From Agarilytica rhodophyticola (GTDB lineage Bacteria; Pseudomonadota; Gammaproteobacteria; Pseudomonadales; Cellvibrionaceae), in NCBI RefSeq assembly GCF_002157225.2, contig NZ_CP020038.1, positions 4,866,501 to 4,930,500 of the forward strand: a stretch of 64,000 nt of DNA, in the 5' to 3' direction. Shown piece by piece: positions 26,226-36,000 of this stretch. Below the pieces are notes generated by a model that saw only the letters and a list, made by a program, of their open reading frames with translations, ran no database searches and was not told the origin of the DNA. Made by a program: the position numbers and the translations under genes. How positions within the stretch are numbered: the first letter of the stretch is position 1; every line of letters begins with the position of its first letter.

Positions 26226-26254
26226 GACGACTGAAATAGTCGTTCCTGTTAGAA
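26226..26254 (+). repeat. Hairpin with an attC-like right box
   Basis: GGACGACT and AGTCGTTCC form a short stem around GAAAT, followed by GTTAGAA (26248-26254), the same right box as site 5. The left box is not preserved (AATAAG). It is probably a worn cassette junction between DUF4399 and the next gene. Confidence 0.35.
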
Positions 26255-26274
26255 CCTCAAATGTTAAGGAAGCT

Positions 26275-27042
26275 ATGAGTATTACATTAAGGACAATTGG
26301 GTTATTCGGAATTCTAATTTTTGGAATCCTATTCTCTATTACATTTGTATCACCAGGTGTTATTGAAGACTCAATGAAAGGGTTCGTGAAATACCAGATA
26401 GAGAAAGAAGTTAGACAAACGTATAAGTCGTTAGTAGATTCTAGTGTCTCAGTGAAAGCACGTAGTATCGCAAAAACTCTTGAAGTAGAATCTGATAAAA
26501 TTCGTGAAAACTTAGACAATAATCTCCCAGAGAAAATTGCTAGCGTTATCGCATCTATGTGTGGTTATGATTGCGAAAGAAAAAACGCATTAGCACAATC
26601 AATTACATCAGATTACTTCAAACGTCTTAAGAAGATTAAAATAGCTCACGGAACACTTAATGATCTAATCAAGGGGAAGTACATTGAAATAATTGGCAAC
26701 TTGAAAACAGACCTCCGCATATTTCTGGGATCAAATTTTTCAATGTTCTTCATACTACTGGTTGTGTCTTTTGCAAAGTCTAAAGCCATAGTGCATTTGT
26801 TCTTACCAGGACTACTTCTAACTTTCGCTACTATTATTGCCTCTTCAATATACATTTATGGCCAAGATTGGTTCTACACTATTCTGTATAATGATTATAT
26901 AGGGTTTAGTTATTTAGCATATCTCTCAATTACATTTGGTTTTTTAATAGATATCGTTCTTAATAAGGCGCGAATAACGACTGAAACAATAAACGGTATA
27001 GCTAGTGCTCTGGGCTCATCAATTTGGGTAATTCCTTGCTAG
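26275..27042 (+). CDS. Membrane protein with a helical soluble domain, unknown
   Basis: A 255-residue protein. One hydrophobic segment lies at residues 5-27, then a charged helical region (about 40-140) with a CGYDC pair, then three hydrophobic segments (about 148-165, 170-190, 205-228). It is probably an inner-membrane protein with a periplasmic or cytoplasmic loop domain. No family was recognised. Confidence 0.65.
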   Translation: MSITLRTIGLFGILIFGILFSITFVSPGVIEDSMKGFVKYQIEKEVRQTYKSLVDSSVSVKARSIAKTLEVESDKIRENLDNNLPEKIASVIASMCGYDCERKNALAQSITSDYFKRLKKIKIAHGTLNDLIKGKYIEIIGNLKTDLRIFLGSNFSMFFILLVVSFAKSKAIVHLFLPGLLLTFATIIASSIYIYGQDWFYTILYNDYIGFSYLAYLSITFGFLIDIVLNKARITTETINGIASALGSSIWVIPC

Positions 27043-27154
27043 GCGCATTTAAAAAAGTAATCAAACGAGTTTAGCATTGGGGTGAGGGATTTAACTCATT
27101 TTACAACCTAATGCACTTCTCGGTTATTGTGAAGTTCTATTTTTTGGAAAGGAA

Positions 27155-27598
27155 ATGAAAAATCTGCTTAATATTATATTCCTACTCCTTCTCTCGTGCA
27201 GCGTTTGGTCAATTGAACCGGTGAATTGTTCTGAACCAACAGAGCACGCAAAAGTCTATTTTGGTGATGCATCGAAAATAAAATTCGGAGAAATTGTTGA
27301 ATTCAAGATGATCTTAAAAAGTATATTGTTATCACACGCAAAAGAGTTGGAAAGGGTTGTCAACCTCACTCCAGAATATACAGGGCCCGATACAGATTAT
27401 ATCCCTAGGCTTATCAAGCTGCTGGAAGAGCCGGCTGGTAGAAAAGACACTGCATCATGTATATGGAGATTACGCAAAGAAGGAGATTATATGCGAGAGT
27501 TTATTCAAGATGAAAGGATGGTTTTTAAAAAAGGCTATGGATTATTTAGAAATGGGGTACTAGTTACTTATTATTACAGTGAAATTTTAGTGGTTTAA
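27155..27598 (+). CDS. Small secreted protein of unknown function
   Basis: A 147-residue protein with a signal peptide (MKNLLNIIFLLLLSCSVWS). The mature part has two Cys (NCSEP and SCIW) and several charged helices. GGAAAGGAA lies upstream of the ATG. No family was recognised. It is probably periplasmic or, if Cys15 is acylated, a lipoprotein, although LLSC is an imperfect lipobox so close to the hydrophobic core. Confidence 0.6.
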   Translation: MKNLLNIIFLLLLSCSVWSIEPVNCSEPTEHAKVYFGDASKIKFGEIVEFKMILKSILLSHAKELERVVNLTPEYTGPDTDYIPRLIKLLEEPAGRKDTASCIWRLRKEGDYMREFIQDERMVFKKGYGLFRNGVLVTYYYSEILVV

Positions 27599-27706
27599 TA
27601 AAGTAATCAACTACCACTAAGCAATTTGGAGAAGTTTGCATTCATTGTTAATTATAAAACTATCTTAAATATAGACACCTAGCTATACATAAGGAAATAA
27701 AAGCAA

Positions 27707-28435
27707 ATGCTGAATATCATTGAGAAAATTAACCAAGTGATACTCCTCGTTGCGGGATTATTGGTTATCTTTACAATTGGCAAAGAGTTAATAGATAAAC
27801 TAAAGCCTAGCCGGCCTTATGAGTCTCCTAAGGTTGCAATTGAACAACCTACGAATAATGAAGAAACTATCAAAGAAAAAGTGGAAACTAATTTCCTTCT
27901 TGAGTTAAAGGGTGTTTATCTCTTTAGTTTAGAATCCGAGACTATTGATCCAACACAGGCTCGCTATGCTGACACTAGGGTTGCAGAGTTTAGAATGCCT
28001 AGTTCATCTTACGCGCGAGACCAGATGATTAACATCATCTTTTTAAAAGAAGATGGATCGAAAACAGTACTCCTTGATAAAGATGCTCTAATTGGAGAAT
28101 TTAAACCCGCTAGATTTGAATCTAACGAAATGGGCGATATCTTTGGTAGTAATATTTATCATATAGCCACTGATGACACAAATAACGATGGTTATTTATC
28201 TGAGAAGGATATGTTTTCCATTTATATTTCAAACTACGATGGTTCAGACCTACGTAAGTTAATTAGTAATGTATCACGCTCATTTGTTTTAAAAGATAAT
28301 ATTCTTATTATTAGAACTGGCACAAAGTATAATTCGAAATTCTACACCTATAACTTACTGGAAAATTCTCTTATCGAGCTAGATACAAGCACACAATTAA
28401 CAGAACAATCAAAACAAGTTACAAATATACAATAG
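27707..28435 (+). CDS. Membrane-anchored protein with an EF-hand-like loop
   Basis: A 242-residue protein with one N-terminal hydrophobic anchor (about residues 10-27) and a soluble domain rich in beta strands. DDTNNDGYLSEKD near residue 160 looks like an EF-hand calcium loop. The rest (YISNYDGSDLRKL, TYNLLENSLIELD) resembles repeats of bacterial propeller proteins, but no family can be named. AAGGAA precedes the start. No attC-like box was found at its 3' end; a repeat element follows about 100 nt later. Confidence 0.6.
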   Translation: MLNIIEKINQVILLVAGLLVIFTIGKELIDKLKPSRPYESPKVAIEQPTNNEETIKEKVETNFLLELKGVYLFSLESETIDPTQARYADTRVAEFRMPSSSYARDQMINIIFLKEDGSKTVLLDKDALIGEFKPARFESNEMGDIFGSNIYHIATDDTNNDGYLSEKDMFSIYISNYDGSDLRKLISNVSRSFVLKDNILIIRTGTKYNSKFYTYNLLENSLIELDTSTQLTEQSKQVTNIQ

Positions 28436-29088
28436 GAGCCTTTGTTGTTATCTAACACTCACGGACACAAACACCCTTTCATTAAACCAGCTATCTTATT
28501 AATTTATATAGTTTACAAGAAGCACATAAAGGACTTTTAGGGCCTTTTCACACTAATGGAATCGCACCTGCTGGTAAGCATTTTTTCGACTAGCTAGGCA
28601 ACACAAACGCCGTTTAGTTATTCTCGGCAATTGCTCCTGCATTGCTCTAATTACCTGTATCCATACAGGCATAAATAAGTGCGTGTTAACGACGCTAGGC
28701 GGAAAAATGCTACCAGCCCTTGGCAGTTGCTCCTGCACTGCCCTAATACACCACATCCATGTGGCTATTCGGGTTTGCACTCAAAGGCGCTACTCTGCGT
28801 TACTCATCACTCATTTAGAGCGACTAAACTACACTCTTCGCGCCTCGCTTAAAGCGCCTACTGTTGGTGATTAGCACTTTTGGGTGCAAACAGGAGCGGT
28901 TAAATTAGTGTGAACAGGCCCTAGGATATTATTAAATACATTGGTTTTCTTGTGTCATTGTAATTTATTTAAGTTAATTGCTGTAACTTATTAACTCTGC
29001 TATGGTTTTCTTTGAAAGACGGCTCCCTTCTCTAGCGATCATATGGAGACTTCAAGATTAGCGAGCCTATTTTATTAACCTACTTGTA
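28436..29088. other. Intergenic stretch with repeat element and partial copy D
   Basis: No gene. Besides the 386-bp element, AATTGCTGTAACTTATTAACTCTG near 28977 resembles the 5' part of repeat family copies A and B, again upstream of a gene. The rest is unremarkable. Confidence 0.45.
28538..28923. mobile_element. 386-bp element with terminal inverted repeats (MITE-like)
   Basis: The ends are TAGGGCCTTTTCACACTAAT and, inverted, TAGGGCCTGTTCACACTAAT; the match continues with gaps to about 33 bp. Inside are two diverged direct repeats of about 48 bp (near 28620 and 28722) with GGCARTTGCTCCTGCAYTGC; each carries its own hairpin, CCTGTAT/ATACAGG and CCACAT/ATGTGG. No transposase is encoded, and ORFs across it look accidental. 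It resembles dispersed intergenic repeats of marine gammaproteobacteria. Confidence 0.65.
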
Positions 29089-29604
29089 ATGAACTTAATG
29101 TTTGAGGTACAAGAGGCATTTAAACTTGGTATTAGTTGTAATAAAAATATGGAACTTAAATCTGAGACAGAAGAACTTTGGTTGTTACGCCATCCTACTT
29201 GGGTAAGATGGCTTGGCTGGCTTTTTTTACCACCTTTGTTTGTAGCAAGTGGCTATATCTTGCTGCTTCCGATAATACAAAATCAATATGAATTAGCTCT
29301 AATTAGTGCTTCGCTGTTTTTGGGTGGTTTTGCAATGTATATGTGCGCACAAGCTTTTAAAGTATTCCCATATCTTAGCTGTGATGTTGAGTTTTCACCT
29401 GAGGGTTTTGATATTTATTGGCCAAGTGGTAAAGTTAAGAATTATTTATGGGCAGATGTCATCTCGCTACAGCATTATGCATCAGTACAGGTGCTAGAGC
29501 TTAAAAACAATAAGGAGGATCGTATTCTTGTGGTGACGGAACAAGCAACGAGCTACCTGAAATTTGTCGAATTTATCACAAAGAAAACGGGTCTTAAATA
29601 CTAG
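29089..29604 (+). CDS. Small membrane protein with a PH-like domain, unknown
   Basis: A 171-residue protein starting at ATG 29089; ATG 29152 is an alternative that would remove 21 poorly structured residues. Two hydrophobic helices (about 48-68 and 75-95) precede a soluble C-terminal half (CDVEFSPEGFDIYWPSGKVK, YLWADVISLQ, VLELKNNKEDRILVV) with the strand pattern of bacterial PH-like domains. The function is unknown. Confidence 0.6.
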   Translation: MNLMFEVQEAFKLGISCNKNMELKSETEELWLLRHPTWVRWLGWLFLPPLFVASGYILLLPIIQNQYELALISASLFLGGFAMYMCAQAFKVFPYLSCDVEFSPEGFDIYWPSGKVKNYLWADVISLQHYASVQVLELKNNKEDRILVVTEQATSYLKFVEFITKKTGLKY

Positions 29605-29664
29605 AGCTATAAACAAGGATCAAACAAGTTAAAAGTCATCCACAAAAAGTGTGAAGGAAATTTA

Positions 29665-29907
29665 ATGATAAACAAAGGAAATTGCAAAGCGTGCAAAAGA
29701 AAGATTCAACATACATTGCTTGATAAATGCATGTTTTGCGGAGAAGCTTTAGTTGGAGATCAGAAGTTCACAGAAGCCGAAAAGGATGCAATACGTGTGC
29801 GAGAAGAGCATCACAAAGAAATGCATGAAATAAGGCGAGAAGGTGATGCAACGTATCAAAAGTGGAAGAACAATGACCCATATGCAGATTGGACAGACTT
29901 TTTTTAG
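29665..29907 (+). CDS. Small zinc-ribbon/coiled-coil protein
   Basis: An 80-residue protein with CKAC and CMFC pairs in the first 27 residues, giving a zinc-ribbon-like knuckle. A charged helix (AEKDAIRVREEHHKEMHEIR) and an acidic-aromatic tail (DPYADWTDFF) follow. GAAGGAA precedes the ATG. The GCGTAAC box overlaps the last base of its stop codon. No family was assigned. Confidence 0.6.
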   Translation: MINKGNCKACKRKIQHTLLDKCMFCGEALVGDQKFTEAEKDAIRVREEHHKEMHEIRREGDATYQKWKNNDPYADWTDFF

Positions 29908-29975
29908 CGTAACAAAATATTAAAAATGCAAAGCTAGCAACTCATATTACCGGGATTTATAACATTTAAGGAAAA

Positions 29976-30647
29976 ATGAGAGTCATTCTACTATTATTAC
30001 TTATCACTACATCTCCAGTATCCCATCCCAAAGGAAGTACTTGCTTTGGGACAACTTCAGATGGAAGGCTAGAAGACGGCGTTCAATTACCTTCTAAAGG
30101 CGAAAACTTTATTGGTTATAGTATAGCGGCTCGACTTGCTGGGCGAACATATGTCCATTCGGTTGTTAGAGATATAATTGTCACCTCCTACAAGGAGTTG
30201 GAAACGGATCAGCCTGGGAAGGTATTTAAATATGCAGAGACGGGATTTAAAGAAGGTGGTAGGTTTAAGCCGCATAAAACCCATATGAATGGACTTTCAG
30301 TGGATTTTATGACACCCGTCATAAATGCAGAAGGGGAATCGGTACACCTTCCAACCAATTTATTAAACAGGCTGGGATATGACATAGAATTCGATTCTAA
30401 TGGAGTATATGATGGCTTAAAAATCGATTATGAAGCGTTGGCGGCCCATATAGTGGCTTTGCATAAACAATCGATAAAAGCAGGCCATGACATATGGAGA
30501 GTAATATTTGATCCAACACTTCAGCCATATCTCTTTAAAACTACGTATGGAGTGTATTTAAAGGAAAATATTCAATTTTCAAAAAAACGAGCCTGGGTAC
30601 GACACGATGAGCACTACCATATTGATTTCTCAATTCCGTGTGAGTAA
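29976..30647 (+). CDS. M74/MepA-like murein endopeptidase
   Basis: A 223-residue exported protein with a signal peptide (about residues 1-19). It carries the zinc-site motifs of LAS-type peptidoglycan peptidases: HKTHMNGLSVDF (HxxHxxGxxxD) in the middle and HDEHYHIDF (HxxHxH) near the C-terminus, matching the penicillin-insensitive murein endopeptidase family (M74). It would cut peptide cross-links in the periplasm. It lacks some of the N-terminal MepA sequence. It is the last gene of the plus-strand accessory run; a cassette-borne lysis or competition role is possible but unproven. Confidence 0.8.
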   Translation: MRVILLLLLITTSPVSHPKGSTCFGTTSDGRLEDGVQLPSKGENFIGYSIAARLAGRTYVHSVVRDIIVTSYKELETDQPGKVFKYAETGFKEGGRFKPHKTHMNGLSVDFMTPVINAEGESVHLPTNLLNRLGYDIEFDSNGVYDGLKIDYEALAAHIVALHKQSIKAGHDIWRVIFDPTLQPYLFKTTYGVYLKENIQFSKKRAWVRHDEHYHIDFSIPCE

Positions 30648-30686
30648 AAAGTCAGTAGAAAATTAGAGCCTTATAGATCGTTTGTT

Positions 30687-31403
30687 TCAGAGCAAAGCTT
30701 GCACATCCCAAGTTTCAATATATTCCACACCTTTATCAAACCAATACTGAGCAGTATCAGGTTTTACAATGTCGTATAAGAACCATTGCCAGGGGCCTCG
30801 CCATAGCTCGCTTTTACTATTGAGTTTTTTTACGTCGTAGGCCAGTACTTCTGGTTGTAAGTTTTGGGCTTTTTGCAGGGATTCGTTATCCATTTTTGTT
30901 AGTACCCAACCGATGGGAAAGCCTCGCTGTTGTGCCAGGTGTAGAATCTCAAAATCAAAAGAAATAATTGTGGCCTGTTGTTTTATCGCGGCTATTGCAT
31001 CAATAACCCTATCGAGAAAGTCTTCTCGACCGAGCCGGTGCATTGATTGTTCTTTTATTTCAACAAAAACTTTTACAGAGTAATTGGCTAAAGCCTTGCT
31101 AACTTCTTCTAAAGTAGAGATAGGTGTGGAATGGTATTGTTGATTAAAGCGTTGCGGTTCGTGGCAGCTAATAGTATGTAATTGTTCGGCAGTGTAATCC
31201 CATATATAGCCTTTTTCTCCTGACACACGATCCAGGGTATCATCGTGAAATACCATAGCAATATTGTCCTGGCTTATTTGCACGTCTAGTTCTACTGCAT
31301 GGGCGCCAGCTTCAGCGGCGGCCACTAAGCCAATTAATGAATTTTCCGGATATTGTTGAGGAAAGCCTCGATGTCCGACAACTGTATAGCTGGACTTTTT
31401 CAT
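30687..31403 (-). CDS. Glycerophosphodiester phosphodiesterase family protein
   Basis: A 238-residue cytoplasmic GDPD: GHRGFPQQYPENS (catalytic His and metal-binding residues), ELDVQISQD and FHDDTLDR are the family signatures, followed by a TIM-barrel pattern (VFVEIKEQS, ISFDFEIL). It hydrolyses glycerophosphodiesters to glycerol-3-phosphate and an alcohol. There is no signal peptide, so it is the cytoplasmic UgpQ type. It lies 33 nt downstream of the metallo-hydrolase gene and probably forms one operon with it and the glycosyltransferase. Confidence 0.9.
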   Translation of the reverse strand: MKKSSYTVVGHRGFPQQYPENSLIGLVAAAEAGAHAVELDVQISQDNIAMVFHDDTLDRVSGEKGYIWDYTAEQLHTISCHEPQRFNQQYHSTPISTLEEVSKALANYSVKVFVEIKEQSMHRLGREDFLDRVIDAIAAIKQQATIISFDFEILHLAQQRGFPIGWVLTKMDNESLQKAQNLQPEVLAYDVKKLNSKSELWRGPWQWFLYDIVKPDTAQYWFDKGVEYIETWDVQALL

Positions 31404-31436
31404 ATTGCTTTTTTCCTCGATAATTAGGGATTTATG

Positions 31437-32228
31437 TTAATTAAAAGTAAAACATTGTCCTTGTTCAACTACCTGTAAATTATCTTGCTTAAACGCAGCA
31501 AGGTCTTTTTGTGAACTGTAGTGATAGAAATGCATTCTTGCAATTAACTCAGGGGAATATTCGCGTCGAATATCGTCTATGCCTGTATGGGAAGGATTGC
31601 CAATCACACTGCAGTCATGAAAGATAAGCTCCTGCTTACCCATGTTGTTGAGCACTTCAGGAATTGGGCGTGTATCACCGGTATAGAAAAAAGCTTCGGG
31701 TAAATGTAATCCATAAGCGGTGTCTGGAGCATGGTGGCGTACACTGACAACGGAAAAGTTGAGATTATTAAAGACGAAATCTTTGCCCACTGGGATTAAA
31801 TGAAAGGCATCCCAAAAATTAACGCCGCCCTCTGCCAAGGGTAAGGGATAACTGCCTACTCTTTCATGTAATAAAGGGATGATTTTCGCTGGTACAAACA
31901 CTTTTGCTTGATGGCGCTCGGGCTGGTGGAACCATGACTGAATAAAAATATTCTCAAAGTCCCCCACATGATCGAGATGACAATGGGTAATAAAAATTGC
32001 ATCTGGCAGACATTGATAAGTGTCTTTAAAGAGCTGTAAGGTATCCGGCCCGCAATCGATTAATAAATATTTTTTTTGATATTCAACTACAGCGGCAGCA
32101 TGGCCCAAACCTGATTGACTAGCGCTGCCAACCCCTAAAAATCGTAGGGAGACTTTTTCTCCGTTAGAATTATTAGAGTTAGAATGGTTATTGCTATTAT
32201 TATCGCGATCGCCATGATTATTTAGCAT
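31437..32228 (-). CDS. Metallo-beta-lactamase-fold hydrolase
   Basis: A 263-residue MBL-fold protein: THCHLDHVGDF is the HxHxDH metal motif, with later FYTGDTR and FHDCSVIG supplying further ligands. It belongs to the RNase Z-like group of hydrolases; the substrate is unknown. The first 23 residues are almost only Asn, Ser, His and Asp, encoded by an AAT-rich run, and look like added low-complexity sequence ahead of the conserved SLRFLGVGSAS start. Its start overlaps the end of the glycosyltransferase gene by 7 nt, so the two are translationally coupled. Confidence 0.85.
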   Translation of the reverse strand: MLNNHGDRDNNSNNHSNSNNSNGEKVSLRFLGVGSASQSGLGHAAAVVEYQKKYLLIDCGPDTLQLFKDTYQCLPDAIFITHCHLDHVGDFENIFIQSWFHQPERHQAKVFVPAKIIPLLHERVGSYPLPLAEGGVNFWDAFHLIPVGKDFVFNNLNFSVVSVRHHAPDTAYGLHLPEAFFYTGDTRPIPEVLNNMGKQELIFHDCSVIGNPSHTGIDDIRREYSPELIARMHFYHYSSQKDLAAFKQDNLQVVEQGQCFTFN

Positions 32229-33055
32229 AGATTTTGCGCCTTAACAAAGCTTTGATAATTACCTTTAAAACCTTGTTTTACAGCCTCATCGAAGGCGGCA
32301 TTAATACGACGTTTTTCCTCTATCATAGCAATCACTTGCTGGCGAAACTCAGGGTCTTGAAAACCAAGGCCATCTGATTTTAGACGCTCTAAAGTATGTT
32401 TATAAGCACGGTGAAATAAATCTTCAGAGCCTTCAGCATGACACATACTTTGGTTATGCACCCGATATTCATGATAGGGCTCAGCAATAAAACCTGCATA
32501 CCCTGCACTTTCTAAAGCACGGAGATTAAACATGGTATCGGCACCGCGAATAATATCTTCATCCCAGCCCTGATGAACATGGCGCTTATGAAATAATAAA
32601 AGTAATGGCACCAAGCTATTTTTAAATGCTTGAAAGTCAAAAGGCTGATCCGGCTTTGCATCAAGCACCGTGCGACTGCTAATACCTTCACCGACAATTT
32701 TAACATTATCCAGTGCTAAGCCGGTTGGCTGTGCTGCACGTATTAATTTTTCTAAGCGCTCAGGGTAGTAAACATCATCTGCATCTAAAGGTGCTATCCA
32801 GTCGCCTTCGGCTTGCGCCAGTCCTACGTTGCGCGCAACGTTAGGCCCGGACTGTACAGCAGCGGTTCGCAAAAAATGGATTCGTTCATCGACAATATTT
32901 TGTTCGCGAAGAATCTTTTTATAATCGGTATCATCGTCAGCAATAATAAACATCTGCCAGTGAGGATGAGTTTGCTTTAGCACTGAGGTAACAGCCTCGC
33001 CTATCATACTTTGGGCACGATAGGCGGGGGTTATAATGGAGACTAAGTCTGTCAT
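32222..33055 (-). CDS. Family 2 glycosyltransferase
   Basis: A 277-residue cytoplasmic GT-A transferase. VSIITPAYRAQSMIGEAVTS at the N-terminus, IIADDDT, and APLDADDVYYPERLEKL (the DxD-type motif) define family GT2. The C-terminal part is helical. The acceptor and sugar are unknown. It starts 11 nt after purL on the same strand, and its end overlaps the MBL gene, so the four minus-strand genes purL-GT2-MBL-GDPD may form one transcription unit. Confidence 0.88.
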   Translation of the reverse strand: MTDLVSIITPAYRAQSMIGEAVTSVLKQTHPHWQMFIIADDDTDYKKILREQNIVDERIHFLRTAAVQSGPNVARNVGLAQAEGDWIAPLDADDVYYPERLEKLIRAAQPTGLALDNVKIVGEGISSRTVLDAKPDQPFDFQAFKNSLVPLLLLFHKRHVHQGWDEDIIRGADTMFNLRALESAGYAGFIAEPYHEYRVHNQSMCHAEGSEDLFHRAYKHTLERLKSDGLGFQDPEFRQQVIAMIEEKRRINAAFDEAVKQGFKGNYQSFVKAQNLC

Positions 33056-33066
33056 ATAACAAAACT

Positions 33067-36000
33067 CTAATCGACAAAAACACGAGCATTATAGAACATA
33101 CGCATCCACGGGCTATCTTCGCCCCACTCTGCTGCTCGCCAAGAATTGGCCACCGTACGAAAAACTCTTTCCGGATGCGGCATTAATACCGTTGCTCTGC
33201 CATCGTTGGAAGTCAGCCCAGTAATACCTTCAGGGGAGCCATTAGGGTTGGCGGGGTACCGGCTTGTGACATTTAGTTGGTTATCAATAAAGCGTATGGC
33301 CACATTGCCATTATTTTGTAATGCATTTAATGCTTGGTCATTTTCAAATTCCGCCCGCCCCTCTCCATGCGCCACAGCAATAGGCATATGAGAACCTTCC
33401 ATACCGCGATAAAAAATCGAAGGTGATGCTTCAATTTTTACGAGACTAAAACGGCCTTCAAATTGTTCAGATTGATTACGCACAAAGTGTGGCCAATTTT
33501 CAGCACCTGGAATAAGCGTCTTAATGTTGGACATCATCTGACAGCCATTACATACACCCAGACTGAAACTATCCTGGCGATGGAAAAAACTTTGGAAGTT
33601 ATCGCGTAGTTTTTCATTAAAGAGTATAGTTTTGGCCCAACCTTCACCGGCCCCTAGTACGTCACCGTAGGAAAAACCACCGCAGGCAACCAAGCCTTTA
33701 AAATCTTCAAGACTGCGCTGGCCAGACAATAAATCGCTCATGTGAACATCAACCGCATTAAAACCGGCTCGATCAAAAGCGGCCGCCATTTCTACATGGC
33801 TATTAACGCCTTGTTCACGCAGTATAGCAACGGCGGGGTTAGCGCCTTTATTGAGGTACGGAGCGCTAATATTTTCCTTAACATCATAACTAAGTTTACT
33901 GCTTAACCCAGGGTTTTCTGCGGCTATGGCATCGAACTCTTGCTGTGCACAATCAGGATTATCTCGGCGTTTTTGAATATGGTAACTATTTAAACTCCAC
34001 AACTGTTGTAGCGCCACGCGAGTATTTTGATAAACGGTCTCACCACCTCGATAAATAGTGATGGCAGGCTCCTGCGCAATAGTTCCAAGAGGATACAAAC
34101 TGGCAGCCAGTTGATGTTCGGCAAAAATATCTTTCACTCGACTTAAGCTATGGTCTGCTACTTGAAGTACAGCCCCCAATTCTTCATTAAGTAATATCTC
34201 GTGAGTATCACCATCAAACGCTGTGATATCAATATGAAGACCACAGTGACCAGCAAAAGCCATCTCACATAAAGTGGTGATTAAACCACCGTCACTTTTA
34301 TCGTGATAAGCAAGTAATAAACCTTCATCAATACAGGCCTGCATACACAAGAAAAATGCCTTTAATTCTTCAGCGCTTTCTACATCAGGAGTTTCCACCC
34401 CCAATTCATTATAAGTTTGCGCGAAGATAGAACCACCGAGACGCATTTTACCCTTGGCTAAATCAATCAACAAAAGACTTCCACCTTGATCGGCGCGCAG
34501 CTCTGGTGTTACTACCTTTCTGACATCCTGGGTAGGAGTGAATGCACTAATAACCACTGACAACGGCGCCGTTATGGCTTTTTCCTCACCCTCATCTTGC
34601 CATGCAGTGCGCATAGACATAGAGTCTTTCCCCACTGGAATGGTAATACCCAATGCGGGGCAAAGCTCCATACCAATGGCTTCCACCGTACGATACAACT
34701 TTTCATCTTCACCAGGGTGTCCTGCGGCACACATCCAATTGGCAGAAAGCTTAATATCACGGATATCGGCGATGGGTGCACCGGCAATATTGGTAATGGC
34801 TTCTGCTACTGCCATACGTCCTGACGCAGGTGCGTTGAGCAACGCCAATGGCGTGCGCTCTCCCATACTCATGGCTTCCCCTAAGTAAGAATCATAAGAC
34901 ACTGTAGTAACCGCACAATCTGCCACGGGAACCTGCCACGGCCCAACGAGTTGATCACGAGACACTTGTCCCGTCACTGAACGATCGCCAATGGTGATAA
35001 GGAACATCTTACTAGCAACAGCCGGGTGGCGAATAACATTCTCGATAGCATCATTTAATGCTATTGCAGAATAATCAAAAGGCGTGGTTGTATACTCCCG
35101 CTTATCAGCGGTGCGATGCATTTTTGGCGCTTTGCCAAACAGGACATCCATAGGTAAATCGATAGGTTTTGCATCGAAATGGGTATCGTTGACGATTAGA
35201 TGCTGCTCATCTGTGGCTTCTCCAACAACCGCATAAGGACAGCGCTCACGCTGACAAATAGCTTCGAACACGGGCAATTGCTCTGGTGTTACGGCTAACA
35301 CGTAGCGTTCTTGGGATTCGTTACACCAAATTTCTAACGGTGACATTCCCGGCTCGTCATTGGGTACATTGCGCAATTCAAAACGCGCCCCACAGCCACC
35401 ATCTTTTGCCAATTCAGGAAAAGCGTTCGATAAGCCACCAGCTCCCACATCATGAATAAAAGCAATGGGATTGCTTTGGCCCAACTGCCAACATTGGTCA
35501 ATAACTTCTTGGCAACGACGTTCAATTTCTGGGTTTTGTCGTTGTACAGAAGCAAAATCAAGATCTTCGCTGGAAGCTCCTGAAGTCATGGATGAAGCCG
35601 CACCGCCACCTAAACCAATCAGCATTGCAGGGCCACCAAGCACGACTAACTGGGCTCCTGCGTTAAATTCCGTCTGCTCGACATGTTCACCTTTGATATT
35701 ACCGTAGCCACCCGCCAGCATAATAGGCTTATGATAACCTCGGCGTTCACCATCGAAGTCTTCTTCAAAAGTACGAAAATAGCCGCAGATATTGGGCCGG
35801 CCAAATTCATTGTTAAAGGCGGCGCCTCCGATTGGGCCATCTACCATGATATCCAAAGCAGAAACAATGCGCCCGGGCTTACCATACTGTTGCTCCCACG
35901 GCAGAGGGTAGTCTGGAATATTGAGATTCGATACGGTATACCCGCAAAGACCAACTTTGGGTTTAGAGCCCTTGCCTACCGCACCTTCATCTCGTATTTC

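Noticed and set aside
28553-28874. Overlapping frames on both strands inside the 386-bp element
   Set aside because: They run through inverted and direct repeats and show no protein-like conservation; best explained as chance ORFs in a repeat.
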